Notes under the pieces: model-generated
Told to the model about the DNA's origin: nothing
Seen by the model: the letters and a program-made list of their open reading frames with translations, nothing else
Databases searched by the model: none
Virus record (IMG/VR): IMGVR_UViG_3300027736_000035
Coordinates: 20,994 to 84,993 of that record
Origin: a virus
Reading direction: 5' to 3' (one strand)
Length of the DNA stretch: 64,000 bases
Shown here: piece by piece, positions 54,901-61,443 of the stretch
Position numbering within the stretch: position 1 is the first letter of the stretch
Layout of the letters: each line of letters begins with the position of its first letter
Position numbers and translations under genes: made by a program

Positions 54901-55933
54901 CGAGAAGAAACAGTTATTAGAGTGGTACAGTGTAAACTATGTGTCACGTTGTCCGGTACCACGCAGACGCATGCCTGTTATAGAACACAATCATGACAGT
55001 CAAATTGAAGCAGTTGAGTCAACTGAATGGGCAGGGCCACTGGCATTGTTCACTACCAATGGTGAACCTATGACTGTTCCAGCTGTGAATTTATGGCGCT
55101 CAGAAACCAAAACAATAATACCACTGAGTTTAGGAGCAAGTACAGTGGTGGTACCACGTGTGGCTGTGCCGCACATTAAGACACAACTATACGATTATTT
55201 GCACATTGACAAAACGCAACAAAAGCGACACAGCGATGCCAACTTGGATATAGTGTTCATCTCCAATGGAGAACCCAATGCTGAGCAGAATTTCAAACGA
55301 TTAAATTTACTACCTAACGCTAAAGCAAATCGACTTGTACGAGTAGACAACATCAACGGTCGTGCATCAGCATATCATGCAGCAGCTCGAGCCAGTACCA
55401 CGCCATGGTTCTTTGCTGTGTTTGCTAAACTACAAGTAGATATTGATTTTGATTGGACTTGGCAACCTGATCGCATGCAACAGGCCAAGCACTATATCTT
55501 TCATGCCCAGAATCCTGTAAATGGGTTGGAGTATGGTCATCAGGCCATGATTGCTTACAACCGACAATTGGTGTTGGACAATCCGGGTGTTGGATTGGAC
55601 TTCACACTAGATTCACCACATGAAGTGGTTCCTATCTTGAGTGGGATAGCACACTACAACACCTCACCGTGGTCAAGCTGGCGAACAGCATTCCGTGAAT
55701 GTATCAAATTGAAAGCCAGTTTACCTGATGTGGAAAATGAATACCGTCTAAATAAATGGCTTGATGTCAACAGTGACGAAGCAGATCCGCAGTGGAGTCG
55801 ACTTGGTGCCGAAGATGCCGTAGAGTACTATGATCAAGTCAATGGTGACTTTGATCAACTAAAGAAAAGTTATGAGTGGGATTGGTTGGCCAGTTATGCA
55901 TTTTTCAAACGCAATCTAACAACCAATCAATAG
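51953..55933 (+). CDS. 1,326-residue repeat protein: tandem half-GT-A modules with a DxD-less C-terminal GT-A-like domain
   Basis: One uninterrupted frame. Residues about 1-100 (FFWFVNYLSDCTGFDFLWEP) and about 920-1000 (HVWVCSSICDYTNFDFSWHP) look like degenerate GT-A halves. Between them lie about twelve modules of 63-68 residues with the pattern DFSWxPDPxxPPYIYVFGNQW ... PTVEYxxPGATERKYMD. Residues about 1095-1326 resemble the transferase at 31566 (EPNAEQNFKRL, NPVNGLEYGHQ, WRTAFRECIKL), but the segment equivalent to its D-G-D reads AVFAKLQ, so metal-dependent transfer is unlikely. The role could be scaffold, glycan-binding array or virion fibre. No signal peptide or membrane segment. The neighbours are an EKTxKP gene on the other strand and an SGNH hydrolase downstream. 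Confidence 0.7.
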   Translation: MFDVFYSGIRPNLFAHEQAVESIEQAQQLSRTRFFWFVNYLSDCTGFDFLWEPVSWQAHQRHAWHDQYEIDAGVYLVPKDGYTDTNYHTDHVIHRLPNVDFWHIPKWIDPASINYRWAPNPTDPPYIYEFPVEWDWDRAGGPEYRIPGATERKYMTVFVTSTQSDRQDWQVHDNVDCNDPVFNWHPNPFDPPMIYVFGNQHWPAEARASVEYHVPGATVKKYMDNIRTVRLPSKDQFTCLYPCNFDWSWEPDPGSPPYIYVFGNQWWSAEKMPTVEYHMPGATERKYMTQPARLLPAYENWVIPSTVDYNSVDFSWQPDPGDTPYIYEFATQWQPNGGAVYTVLGATERKYVNIQHCRLSDTTNWTVSDYVDPDSVDCSWHPDNTEQPYIYEFATQWQSNGGAVYTVPGATERKYVDIQHCRLPNKSAFRLLEYIGKFDYSWHPDNTEPAYNYVFGNQHWPGTDMPTVMYEMPGSTHEKFVDSPVARLGSCMGNWRLFEDIDDSVWDWTWQPNPQDPPYIYVFGNQWNPPEYKVSIQYEVEGATEIKYMDQRTRRLPQPQLFGHNLAVSEFDYSWEPNPFDPPMMYVFGNQWNSAVLEPTIVYNAGGTEIKYVDDIIAKVAQDMSVWESLDDIEEFDYSWRPDPTDPPYIYVFGNQWLTPEQRPALRYCVANATEIKYMDHPRAKRRGDHTRFVQHYPVAFDWSWEPEPGSPPYNYVFGNQYYSAEVMPTVEYRMSTATERKYMDIPAQLLPNHSDHWHTLVDCEWDYTWRPEPGSPPYMYVWGNQWWSAEKMPTVEYHMPGATERKYMSAPSANLLIDMTNWHVPEHVNVTDMDFSWVPDPGEPPYIYQFATQHQKTGGPQYRMPNAIEFKYVDMMRAEVKKEAAPVFEIDHLDNNAGQIPNVIKKIRYFDNYRDTLIRLARSLVGEYEHVWVCSSICDYTNFDFSWHPEIWQSTMLHVFASNEQKFGDTFYMHVPSFAERAEKKQLLEWYSVNYVSRCPVPRRRMPVIEHNHDSQIEAVESTEWAGPLALFTTNGEPMTVPAVNLWRSETKTIIPLSLGASTVVVPRVAVPHIKTQLYDYLHIDKTQQKRHSDANLDIVFISNGEPNAEQNFKRLNLLPNAKANRLVRVDNINGRASAYHAAARASTTPWFFAVFAKLQVDIDFDWTWQPDRMQQAKHYIFHAQNPVNGLEYGHQAMIAYNRQLVLDNPGVGLDFTLDSPHEVVPILSGIAHYNTSPWSSWRTAFRECIKLKASLPDVENEYRLNKWLDVNSDEADPQWSRLGAEDAVEYYDQVNGDFDQLKKSYEWDWLASYAFFKRNLTTNQ
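52280..54600 (+). repeat. About twelve tandem 188-204-base coding repeats
   Basis: The codons for the YIYVF/YIYEF motif begin near 52327, 52529, 52723, 52924, 53116, 53304, 53508, 53704, 53899, 54094, 54288 and 54492, giving a period of 188-204 bases, always a whole number of codons. Repeats near 52924 and 53116 are nearly identical over about 100 bases, and repeats near 52723 and 54288 are nearly identical although far apart, so duplication is recent and has involved non-neighbouring units. Confidence 0.85.
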
Positions 55934-55975
55934 TGTTATCTAAGTGACTTATTTGATCTGACGTTTGATATCCAG

Positions 55976-55981
55976 TAAATA
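55976..55981 (+). promoter_or_regulatory. TAAATA box six bases before the SGNH hydrolase gene
   Basis: CAGTAAATATCTGAT lies in the 54-base gap after the repeat-protein gene and ends six bases before ATG 55988. No Shine-Dalgarno sequence is seen. Initiation six bases after the box would fall one base before the ATG. Confidence 0.4.
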
Positions 55982-55987
55982 TCTGAT

Positions 55988-56842
55988 ATGACATGTTCTA
56001 GACTTTTTACTTTTGGGTGCAGTTTGACTAGATATCACTACCCAACCTGGGCCGATATTATAGGTAGAAATTTTTCTGAATTCCAAAATTGGGGCAAAGC
56101 TGGAGCAGGAAATAATTTCATATCAAATTCTTTGAATGAGTGCAATCTAAGAAATAAACTAGGATCAGACGATACTGTGATAATCATGTGGACCGGACTG
56201 TCTCGGATTGATTACTATCAAATCGACCACTGGTGTCATGTACATAATCAGTACTATGATTTGGAATCAACGGAACGTCCATATTCATGCCCGCTGGGTT
56301 ATGAAATGTTGTCCTATGCATGGATGGCATCGGTCGTGCATATCCTGAATCACACAGGCTGCCGATGGAAAATGTTCCAGTGGAATCAACCTGAATTATA
56401 TTCGGATGCGGTTGCTTTGTACCAACCACTGCTGAACAACATAGTTTATGCTCCGTTTGACAACAATCCTCGCCCTTATACATTGAGTCCAAAATTCAAG
56501 ATAGAAGTAGATAATTTGTTCCGTCGTCTTAGAGGTGAAGATTGGCCTGCGTTAGAATCTATAATAGATGAATCTTTTGAATCGTTGCCGTTGACCGACT
56601 TTATTAAAAATGAATGCAGAGAGTTTCTAACAACAGTAAAAAAAGATCGAAGTATTTCTTCAAACCTGTTTGATAAAATTGATACACATCCTAGTCCTAA
56701 CACACATCTGCAATGGGTTGAAAAAAATCTCTCTGAATATCTAATCAACGAAACAACCAAACAATGGATCAATCATATAGACGATTGTCTACGTGACAAG
56801 AAAATCTATGTGTTTGATGCCAATAATCCTATTAGATTTTAA
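55988..56842 (+). CDS. SGNH/GDSL-type hydrolase or acyltransferase-like protein
   Basis: A 284-residue protein with the SGNH blocks in order: FTFGCSLTRYHYPTW with S12 as nucleophile, NWGKAGAGNNF with G/N42 for blocks II-III, MWTGLSRIDYY after strand 3, and DTHPSPNTHLQW (D232, H234, H240) near the C-terminus as the catalytic Asp/His block. There is no signal peptide, so it acts in the cytoplasm or virion. Members remove or add acetyl groups on sugars. Proteins of this type occur in aquatic T4-like phages. It ends in a four-base convergent overlap with the aminotransferase gene. A role in glycan O-acetylation or deacetylation fits the region, but the substrate is not visible. Confidence 0.8.
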   Translation: MTCSRLFTFGCSLTRYHYPTWADIIGRNFSEFQNWGKAGAGNNFISNSLNECNLRNKLGSDDTVIIMWTGLSRIDYYQIDHWCHVHNQYYDLESTERPYSCPLGYEMLSYAWMASVVHILNHTGCRWKMFQWNQPELYSDAVALYQPLLNNIVYAPFDNNPRPYTLSPKFKIEVDNLFRRLRGEDWPALESIIDESFESLPLTDFIKNECREFLTTVKKDRSISSNLFDKIDTHPSPNTHLQWVEKNLSEYLINETTKQWINHIDDCLRDKKIYVFDANNPIRF

Positions 56843-57936
56843 CCTTCTTGGGTGCAATCGAGCACTTGGTCGATCACATATTCAACTTCCAGATCTGTAA
56901 GTTCAGGATACAAAGGCAGTGTGAGGCATCGACGAGCCAGGCTACTGGCCACACTCAGCAGGCCTGGCCCAGGCAGATCTTCGTATGCAGCCAATTCGTG
57001 CAATGGATTCTGATAGTGTATCTTTGTTTTAATACCCAGGTCAGCCAGTTTCTGCTGTAATGTATCACGGTCATCAACATCAATCACAAATTTGTGGAAG
57101 CTGTGGGTGTCAAAGTTGGTATAGTCGATCAAGCATCGCACTCGTGTATCATCTGCAAGTTGAGACCACCAGTGTGCGGCTATGTTTTTTCTACGCAGTT
57201 GCCATTCATCGATGTAGCGTGTTTTGACCATCATTTGAGCACAGTCTACTTCACTCATGCGTGAGTTAGTGCCTGTGTGTGCATGATTAGATCTTTTACC
57301 GTTGTCACACCAGTTACGTGCATAGTCACTTAGATTGCGATCGTTGGTAACAACAGCACCACCGTTGCCGTAGTTGTTTAGATTTTTCATAGGATCAAAA
57401 CTAATGGCACTAGCTTCACCCACCCGATGGCAACGGTCTGATAACCAGTGCTGTGCTGCATCTTCGATGATACAGAGGCCACTACGACGTAGACTGTTGG
57501 ACAATGCTGCGCCATACAATCCAATGCCAAGTATAGCTTGATAATTCAGATCCGGTGGTATATCTCTAAATTGCATGTTGCCATATGCATCAGTATCAAT
57601 CAAGTGTATGTTCCATCCTGCTCGTACAAATGCATTTGCACTGGCAGGAAATGTCATAGCAGGGATCAATACTGTGGGCGGTGTTGGCTGGGGATGCAGG
57701 CCATGCTCCGTGCGGTAATAGCCAGCCAGTATCTCTAGGGCCTGTGTACCTGAGTGACACAGTACTGCATAATTTGTATGATTCTTTGCTGCCAACCATT
57801 CCTCAAACTGTTGAGTGAATTGGCCGTTCATGAGATTACCAGATGTCAGAACCTGGTCCGTAACATCCAGTATCTCTTCTCGTAGGTTGTTATATTGTCT
57901 TGGGAGCCCAGTAAAGGCTATTTTTAAACCATGCAT
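56839..57936 (-). CDS. DegT/DnrJ/EryC1-family PLP sugar aminotransferase
   Basis: The frame opens at 57966, but MHGLKIAFTGLPRQYNNLRE from the ATG at 57936 is the normal family N-terminus; 365 residues, overlapping the epimerase gene by 47 bases. The PLP-binding lysine is K184 in SFDPMKNLNNYGNGGA; the cofactor-ring residues are in IIEDAAQHW (D159, Q162); HSGTQALEIL near 61-70 binds the phosphate. The C-terminal part has KTKIHYQNPLHELAAY and ARRCLTLPLYPELTD, both typical. The enzyme would transfer an amino group from glutamate to a keto-sugar nucleotide. With the epimerase upstream it forms a two-step route to an amino-sugar donor. Confidence 0.92.
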   Translation of the reverse strand: MHGLKIAFTGLPRQYNNLREEILDVTDQVLTSGNLMNGQFTQQFEEWLAAKNHTNYAVLCHSGTQALEILAGYYRTEHGLHPQPTPPTVLIPAMTFPASANAFVRAGWNIHLIDTDAYGNMQFRDIPPDLNYQAILGIGLYGAALSNSLRRSGLCIIEDAAQHWLSDRCHRVGEASAISFDPMKNLNNYGNGGAVVTNDRNLSDYARNWCDNGKRSNHAHTGTNSRMSEVDCAQMMVKTRYIDEWQLRRKNIAAHWWSQLADDTRVRCLIDYTNFDTHSFHKFVIDVDDRDTLQQKLADLGIKTKIHYQNPLHELAAYEDLPGPGLLSVASSLARRCLTLPLYPELTDLEVEYVIDQVLDCTQEG

Positions 57937-58864
57937 GATAATTATCAAAACCTTCTGCCACATCAATCTGGGGATCGTATCCTAACACAGCTCTAGCACG
58001 ATCTATGTTTAATGCACCACGTGACGGAAAGTCTGCGTCTTTGTCACGCAATTCAATACTGCCATTGGCTACAATTTTAACAATCATTTCAGCAGCCTGT
58101 AACAAGCTCACACTGTGACTTTTTGTGATGTTGAATGTTTGATTGGCAGCAGCCGGCACAAGTGCGGCAGCCACAATACCATCAGCAGCATCATCCACAT
58201 AAGTGAAGTCTAGTGTTTCGCCTGCTCCATTAACTCGGAGCACTCCGCCGCGCATTGCTGTGAGCATGAATTTTGATACGACTCGGTCTTCAACATCAAG
58301 TGGCCCATAAACAGCACTGGGGCGGATAATAGCGTGATCAAAACAACCACGGCGAGTATAATCTTTAACAAGGTCTTCTCCTGCAAGTTTCATTATGCCG
58401 TACTGCCCTTGCGGCCTACATACAGCGTCTTCGGTCACATCATTCGTAAAGTTACCGTACACCATACTGCTGCTGATATAAACAACTCGTTTCACATGGT
58501 GTTTTTTGGCACTCTCGAGCACATTGATCAATCCCTCCATCATGACTCTAGCACCCCACGCAGGGTTGGCATTTACAACTTTCTGTCGGGGAAAGCTAGC
58601 CATATGTATCATGACCTCAGGCTGTTCCATCTCAAATATATCGTCAATGGAGTCTTTATTACAGATGTCTCGATTGTACAAGTGCGATGGTGATAGCTGG
58701 ATTTTTTTCAATCTCTCGACGATCAAGTAATCAAGTTCTGCTGGTGGAATCATTCCATACGTGGTGCGGTTGTCAATCACGCTTGCTGTATGGCCTTGCT
58801 GTTGTAGTCGTGTGACCACATTGTGCCCGATCAGCCCAAGACCGCCTGTGACCAGTATATTCAT
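57890..58864 (-). CDS. NAD-dependent epimerase/dehydratase (short-chain, sugar-nucleotide type)
   Basis: The ATG at 58864 overlaps the upstream stop (ATGA) and gives MNILVTGGLGLIGHNVV, so it is preferred to 58876; 324 residues. GGLGLIG is the NAD-binding glycine motif, VIDNRTTYG the strand-2 acidic turn, MIHMASFPRQ the conserved strand-4 motif, and YISSSMVYG with QYGIMKLAGED supplies the Ser and Y-x-x-x-K catalytic residues. RPSAVYGP is also present. It would epimerise or dehydrate an NDP-sugar. The next gene is the aminotransferase, so the product is probably its substrate or a related donor. Confidence 0.92.
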   Translation of the reverse strand: MNILVTGGLGLIGHNVVTRLQQQGHTASVIDNRTTYGMIPPAELDYLIVERLKKIQLSPSHLYNRDICNKDSIDDIFEMEQPEVMIHMASFPRQKVVNANPAWGARVMMEGLINVLESAKKHHVKRVVYISSSMVYGNFTNDVTEDAVCRPQGQYGIMKLAGEDLVKDYTRRGCFDHAIIRPSAVYGPLDVEDRVVSKFMLTAMRGGVLRVNGAGETLDFTYVDDAADGIVAAALVPAAANQTFNITKSHSVSLLQAAEMIVKIVANGSIELRDKDADFPSRGALNIDRARAVLGYDPQIDVAEGFDNYHAWFKNSLYWAPKTI

Positions 58865-59136
58865 TTTCCTGCCCATTTCAATTTATAAAACATGTAGACC
58901 TTTTCATCCATCACAGTAAACTTACCATGTAAACGATCCCAATAGCAACCATCTACAAATTTTCCCGGCGCCCCGTATGTTTTTTCTAACCACTGACACT
59001 CTTCGTCCTTGAGTTTTTCGTCTGACCTATACAAATACACAGGCACAAATTCTGTGCCATTCCAGATTTGTTTTTTCACAGGAGGACGAGGAACTGCGTC
59101 GCGCTCGTCTAGGAATTCAATTCGTGGTGATAACAT
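58861..59136 (-). CDS. Small phage protein with C-terminal FYKLKW motif (91 aa)
   Basis: A soluble protein, RIEFLDERDAVPRPPVKKQI at the start, LKDEECQWLEKTYGAPGK in the middle and VYMFYKLKWAGK at the end. The end motif recurs in the neighbour at 59117 (TFYKLKY) and in the pair 62811/63089 (SWFQLKY and AWFQLSH), all minus-strand small genes. It is coupled to the epimerase by ATGA and overlaps the upstream gene by 20 bases. It is not recognisable as an enzyme; it could be a nucleic-acid or partner-binding small protein. Confidence 0.6.
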   Translation of the reverse strand: MLSPRIEFLDERDAVPRPPVKKQIWNGTEFVPVYLYRSDEKLKDEECQWLEKTYGAPGKFVDGCYWDRLHGKFTVMDEKVYMFYKLKWAGK

Positions 59137-59455
59137 ATTTCAGTTTGTAAAAAGTTTGATCTGACTCTTTCATGCGTGCCATGATAGCAAATTCAAATCC
59201 GTATGTGGCATGATCAACTATGCGTACCCACCAAGGAGGTTCCACAGCATGCTCCATCACAAATTGACCGGCTTCAGTCTGTTGCCATTCGTATATGGGT
59301 TGAGCTGCGTACAGCACAGGATCTTCAACATCGCCCATGCGGAATCGATGCACCAGCAAGTCAGAAATTGCCACAGGCCGGCCGTTGACTATCTTGGTCT
59401 GTCGTGGTTTTTTGTGTCGGTTATGTTCTTGATCTAGATCGCGTAAAATGGCCAT
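59117..59455 (-). CDS. Small phage protein with C-terminal FYKLKY motif (112 aa)
   Basis: Starts MAILRDLDQEHNRHKKPRQTK and contains HRFRMGDVEDPVLYAAQPIYEW, then VEPPWWVRIVDHATYGFEFAIM, and ends QTFYKLKYVITTN. It is probably related to 58861 and to the 62811/63089 pair, which share the beta hairpin before a [FW]-x-x-L-x-[KS] end. A sigma70-like promoter within the 3' end of thyX serves it; the -10 box lies five bases before the ATG, predicting a leaderless transcript. No function recognised. Confidence 0.6.
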   Translation of the reverse strand: MAILRDLDQEHNRHKKPRQTKIVNGRPVAISDLLVHRFRMGDVEDPVLYAAQPIYEWQQTEAGQFVMEHAVEPPWWVRIVDHATYGFEFAIMARMKESDQTFYKLKYVITTN

Positions 59456-59460
59456 GTGCT

Positions 59461-59489
59461 AGTATAGCATGCCATTTAGTTTTTTGCAA
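59461..59489 (-). promoter_or_regulatory. Sigma70-like promoter at the end of thyX
   Basis: On the minus strand, TTGCAA (59489-59484) is followed after 17 bases by TATACT (59466-59461), five bases before the ATG at 59455. It would start the operon 59455-56839 (two small genes, epimerase, aminotransferase) independently of the upstream genes. Confidence 0.5.
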
Positions 59490-60147
59490 CCAACTTGGTT
59501 GCCATAGGAAAGATTTTGGCAATCACTTGAGCACATGCCACAGCCACTTGTTGATGTTCTTGTTGTGTGCCATTGGCACTGCGTAACTGAACAAAGTGTA
59601 TCCAACTGCGTAGTGTACCGTTCATGTACAGTCTGCTGACTGTGTTGCCTTCGGGCAATATGGCTCTGGCTTGTTCTTTGGCTATGCCTAATTCTATAGC
59701 TCTGGCATAGTGTTTTTGTGCCAACATTATTACTTCTTGTTGAGCACTATCCCACCACAGTGCTAGATCTTCGTTGTTGGTTTCTATACTGTTTTGTCTG
59801 TTTCGAGTGTCTTGTAGTCTAGCGGCTCGCCGTACAAAGCTGAGATCCTGCGTTGGATCAGCATAACGTTGGCTAAACTCTTGGAAACTGAAACTTCTGT
59901 GTCTAAGGATCTGTCTTGCAATATCTCTTGTGGTGGTAATTTCAATGCAGGCCGAGACCATTTCAAGTGGACTCCAGTGTTGGTGCTGGATGAGGTATTG
60001 AATAAGTCTCTCTGAAGTTTCTGTGTTGAATTGATTGGAGGGATTGCTAACACGGGCACAGTATGCAATGAGGTCTTGTGCATCTTCAATTCCCATGCTA
60101 GCAAATTCTTCAGTTGGCTGGCTGTGACTGAGCAGTCGTACATTCAT
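59476..60147 (-). CDS. thyX: Flavin-dependent thymidylate synthase ThyX
   Basis: A 223-residue enzyme that methylates dUMP to dTMP with methylenetetrahydrofolate, FAD and NADPH. The defining motif RHRx7S is R82-H-R84 ... S92 followed by QRY, in LRHRSFSFQEFSQRYADP. Other conserved parts are TSERLIQYLIQHQHWSPLEM (read as HWSPLEM near 57) and ARAILPEGNTVSRLYMNGTL, SWIHFVQLRSAN near 185-196, which matches the ThyX C-terminal motif. Length is typical (200-250). It is coupled by ATGA to the gene before and followed by a promoter for the next group. Phages use it to raise thymidylate supply during DNA replication. Confidence 0.95.
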   Translation of the reverse strand: MNVRLLSHSQPTEEFASMGIEDAQDLIAYCARVSNPSNQFNTETSERLIQYLIQHQHWSPLEMVSACIEITTTRDIARQILRHRSFSFQEFSQRYADPTQDLSFVRRAARLQDTRNRQNSIETNNEDLALWWDSAQQEVIMLAQKHYARAIELGIAKEQARAILPEGNTVSRLYMNGTLRSWIHFVQLRSANGTQQEHQQVAVACAQVIAKIFPMATKLVAKN

Positions 60148-60446
60148 AGGTCTTTTAATAGCTTGTCTGTTTCTGGCTGCACCATGTTGGCCACAGCACT
60201 GACGTCGACCACAAAGTCAACGTCACGAACCGAGTCACCTAGATCGGTCAACGTGCGGTTGAGAGCAATTTCAATTTGGTCTGTGTCCAGTCCCTGACGC
60301 CGTAGTGTTTGTAAGTTGATGGTTTTTTGTTTACGACCATCAATTTTTATAACAACCTTCTTGATACACTCAAGTGGCACTTCGGTCATGGACACTTCAT
60401 TGATAATATGTTCCCATCGTTCAAGAAATTCATCACTGAACGGCAT
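60144..60446 (-). CDS. Conserved phage protein, 100 aa, function unknown
   Basis: An acidic helical protein, MPFSDEFLERWEHIINEV at the start, VPLECIKKVVIKIDG and KQKTINLQTLRRQGL in the middle and FVVDVSAVANMVQPETDKLL at the end. I recall the family from aquatic T4-like phages next to the two genes that precede it here, with no known function. Overlaps: 14 bases with the upstream gene and ATGA with thyX. The gene order is thus 61375, 61179, 60446, thyX in one operon. It might regulate or bind DNA, but no motif proves it. Confidence 0.75.
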   Translation of the reverse strand: MPFSDEFLERWEHIINEVSMTEVPLECIKKVVIKIDGRKQKTINLQTLRRQGLDTDQIEIALNRTLTDLGDSVRDVDFVVDVSAVANMVQPETDKLLKDL

Positions 60447-61179
60447 CTGAAGTCACTGGCTTGGCTTTTGCAGGACGACCTTTTTTGGGTGCAACAGGTG
60501 CAGCAGGTACAGCGACAGGTGCAGCAACAATCATTTCAGGGCCATTTCTCACACCAGGATACATGCGTTGAGCATCTTTCTTCATGCGAGCAGCTTCTGA
60601 GATCATGCTCTTGGCTTCAACCTCCATGCGTTTGGCCTGAGCCAACATGTTGTGAGCCAGGGTTTTGTCATCCAACGCACCATCCGAGCTGGCCATCAAT
60701 GGAGCCACAGGCGGCGTTACTGTGCCACGTTCTTGACTGCGTTTGTATTCAGCTTCAGCCTTGCGTTTCTGTGCAGGATCCACAAACCCAGTGTTTTTGT
60801 CAATGTCTTGTAGACGCTTGAGAGCAGCATCTCCGGATTCCATCTCACGGATGATTTTGTTCATTTCATCCAGCTTGACTGAGCTTTGGCTGGTGGGTGT
60901 GACAATGATCTGTGCTGTGGGTACTTTCTTGATCATACCTTCTTTGTGCAATGCTTCCAATTGTCCACGTCCATCGGGCAACAAGTTTCTATGCAGCACT
61001 TCGCTCAGCTGTGTTGCTGCCTGCCCAGGTGCGCTTTCCAGTGTGGTCATAATGCTGTTATGAATATGAGTGGGCAATGTGTCTGGATAAATCACCAGGC
61101 ACATGTGTTCCTCATTTGGCACTTCTCTGAATAATATAGCAACCTTGCGATCACCGTGACGTCCGATATGTTTAAGCAT
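60433..61179 (-). CDS. Conserved phage protein, 248 aa, with Lys/Pro/Ala tail
   Basis: The frame is open to 61227, but the ATG at 61179 has AAGGAGAG eight bases upstream, overlaps the upstream stop by eight bases and gives MLKHIGRHGDRKVAILFREV. The first 110 residues are an ordered domain (MCLVIYPDTLPTHIHNSIM; EVLHRNLLPDGRGQLEALH), followed by coiled-coil-like helices (LDEMNKIIREMESGDAALKR; KAEAEYKRSQER; MLAQAKRMEVEAKSMISEAA) and an Ala/Pro/Lys-rich tail with KKGRPAKAKP, an AT-hook-like GRP core. Familiar from aquatic T4-like phages as a conserved protein of unknown function. The tail suggests DNA or partner binding. Confidence 0.75.
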   Translation of the reverse strand: MLKHIGRHGDRKVAILFREVPNEEHMCLVIYPDTLPTHIHNSIMTTLESAPGQAATQLSEVLHRNLLPDGRGQLEALHKEGMIKKVPTAQIIVTPTSQSSVKLDEMNKIIREMESGDAALKRLQDIDKNTGFVDPAQKRKAEAEYKRSQERGTVTPPVAPLMASSDGALDDKTLAHNMLAQAKRMEVEAKSMISEAARMKKDAQRMYPGVRNGPEMIVAAPVAVPAAPVAPKKGRPAKAKPVTSDAVQ

Positions 61180-61375
61180 TAGGCTCTCCTTGTGGATTTG
61201 GTTGCTCGGGAACAGGAGCAGGGGCACTGGATACTGCTAAGAAAGCAGAGAGTTTTTCATATATTCCTCCTACCAGTGTCATTTCATTGCCACGTATGGC
61301 TCCGCGAGTGATCACTGTATCCAGTATAACTTTGATTGACGCTAGGTCAGCAATGGTTAGTTGTTTGTCGTTCAT
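61172..61375 (-). CDS. Conserved small phage protein, 67 aa
   Basis: MNDKQLTIADLASIKVILDT, then a short helix (MTLVGGIYEKLSAFLAV) and a Pro-rich tail. The LTIADL ... GG-x-x-x-x-L-x-x-F pattern occurs in small genes upstream of the 248-aa family in other aquatic T4-like phages, as far as I remember. It is the first gene of its operon: a terminator hairpin and a TAAATA box lie directly upstream, and its end overlaps the 248-aa gene by eight bases. Function unknown. Confidence 0.7.
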   Translation of the reverse strand: MNDKQLTIADLASIKVILDTVITRGAIRGNEMTLVGGIYEKLSAFLAVSSAPAPVPEQPNPQGEPNA

Positions 61376-61380
61376 ATAGA

Positions 61381-61386
61381 TATTTA
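61381..61386 (-). promoter_or_regulatory. TAAATA box five bases before the 67-aa gene (minus strand)
   Basis: Minus-strand sequence TGTAAATATCTATATG places the box five bases before the ATG at 61375, just after the terminator hairpin. Initiation six bases after the box would fall exactly on the ATG. Same geometry as 6620, 25561 and 55988, but in an operon that is not structural. Confidence 0.4.
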
Positions 61387-61426
61387 CAAAAGAAAACCTC
61401 CTAAGATAAATTTCTTAGGAGGTTTT
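61387..61426 (-). terminator. Rho-independent terminator after the VWA gene
   Basis: A perfect 13-bp stem, AAAACCTCCTAAG (61393-61405) with CTTAGGAGGTTTT (61414-61426), with an 8-base loop. On the minus strand it is followed by CTTTTGT. It lies 17 bases after the stop of the VWA-protein gene. Confidence 0.85.
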
Positions 61427-61443
61427 GGCTAAATTTGTTTTGC

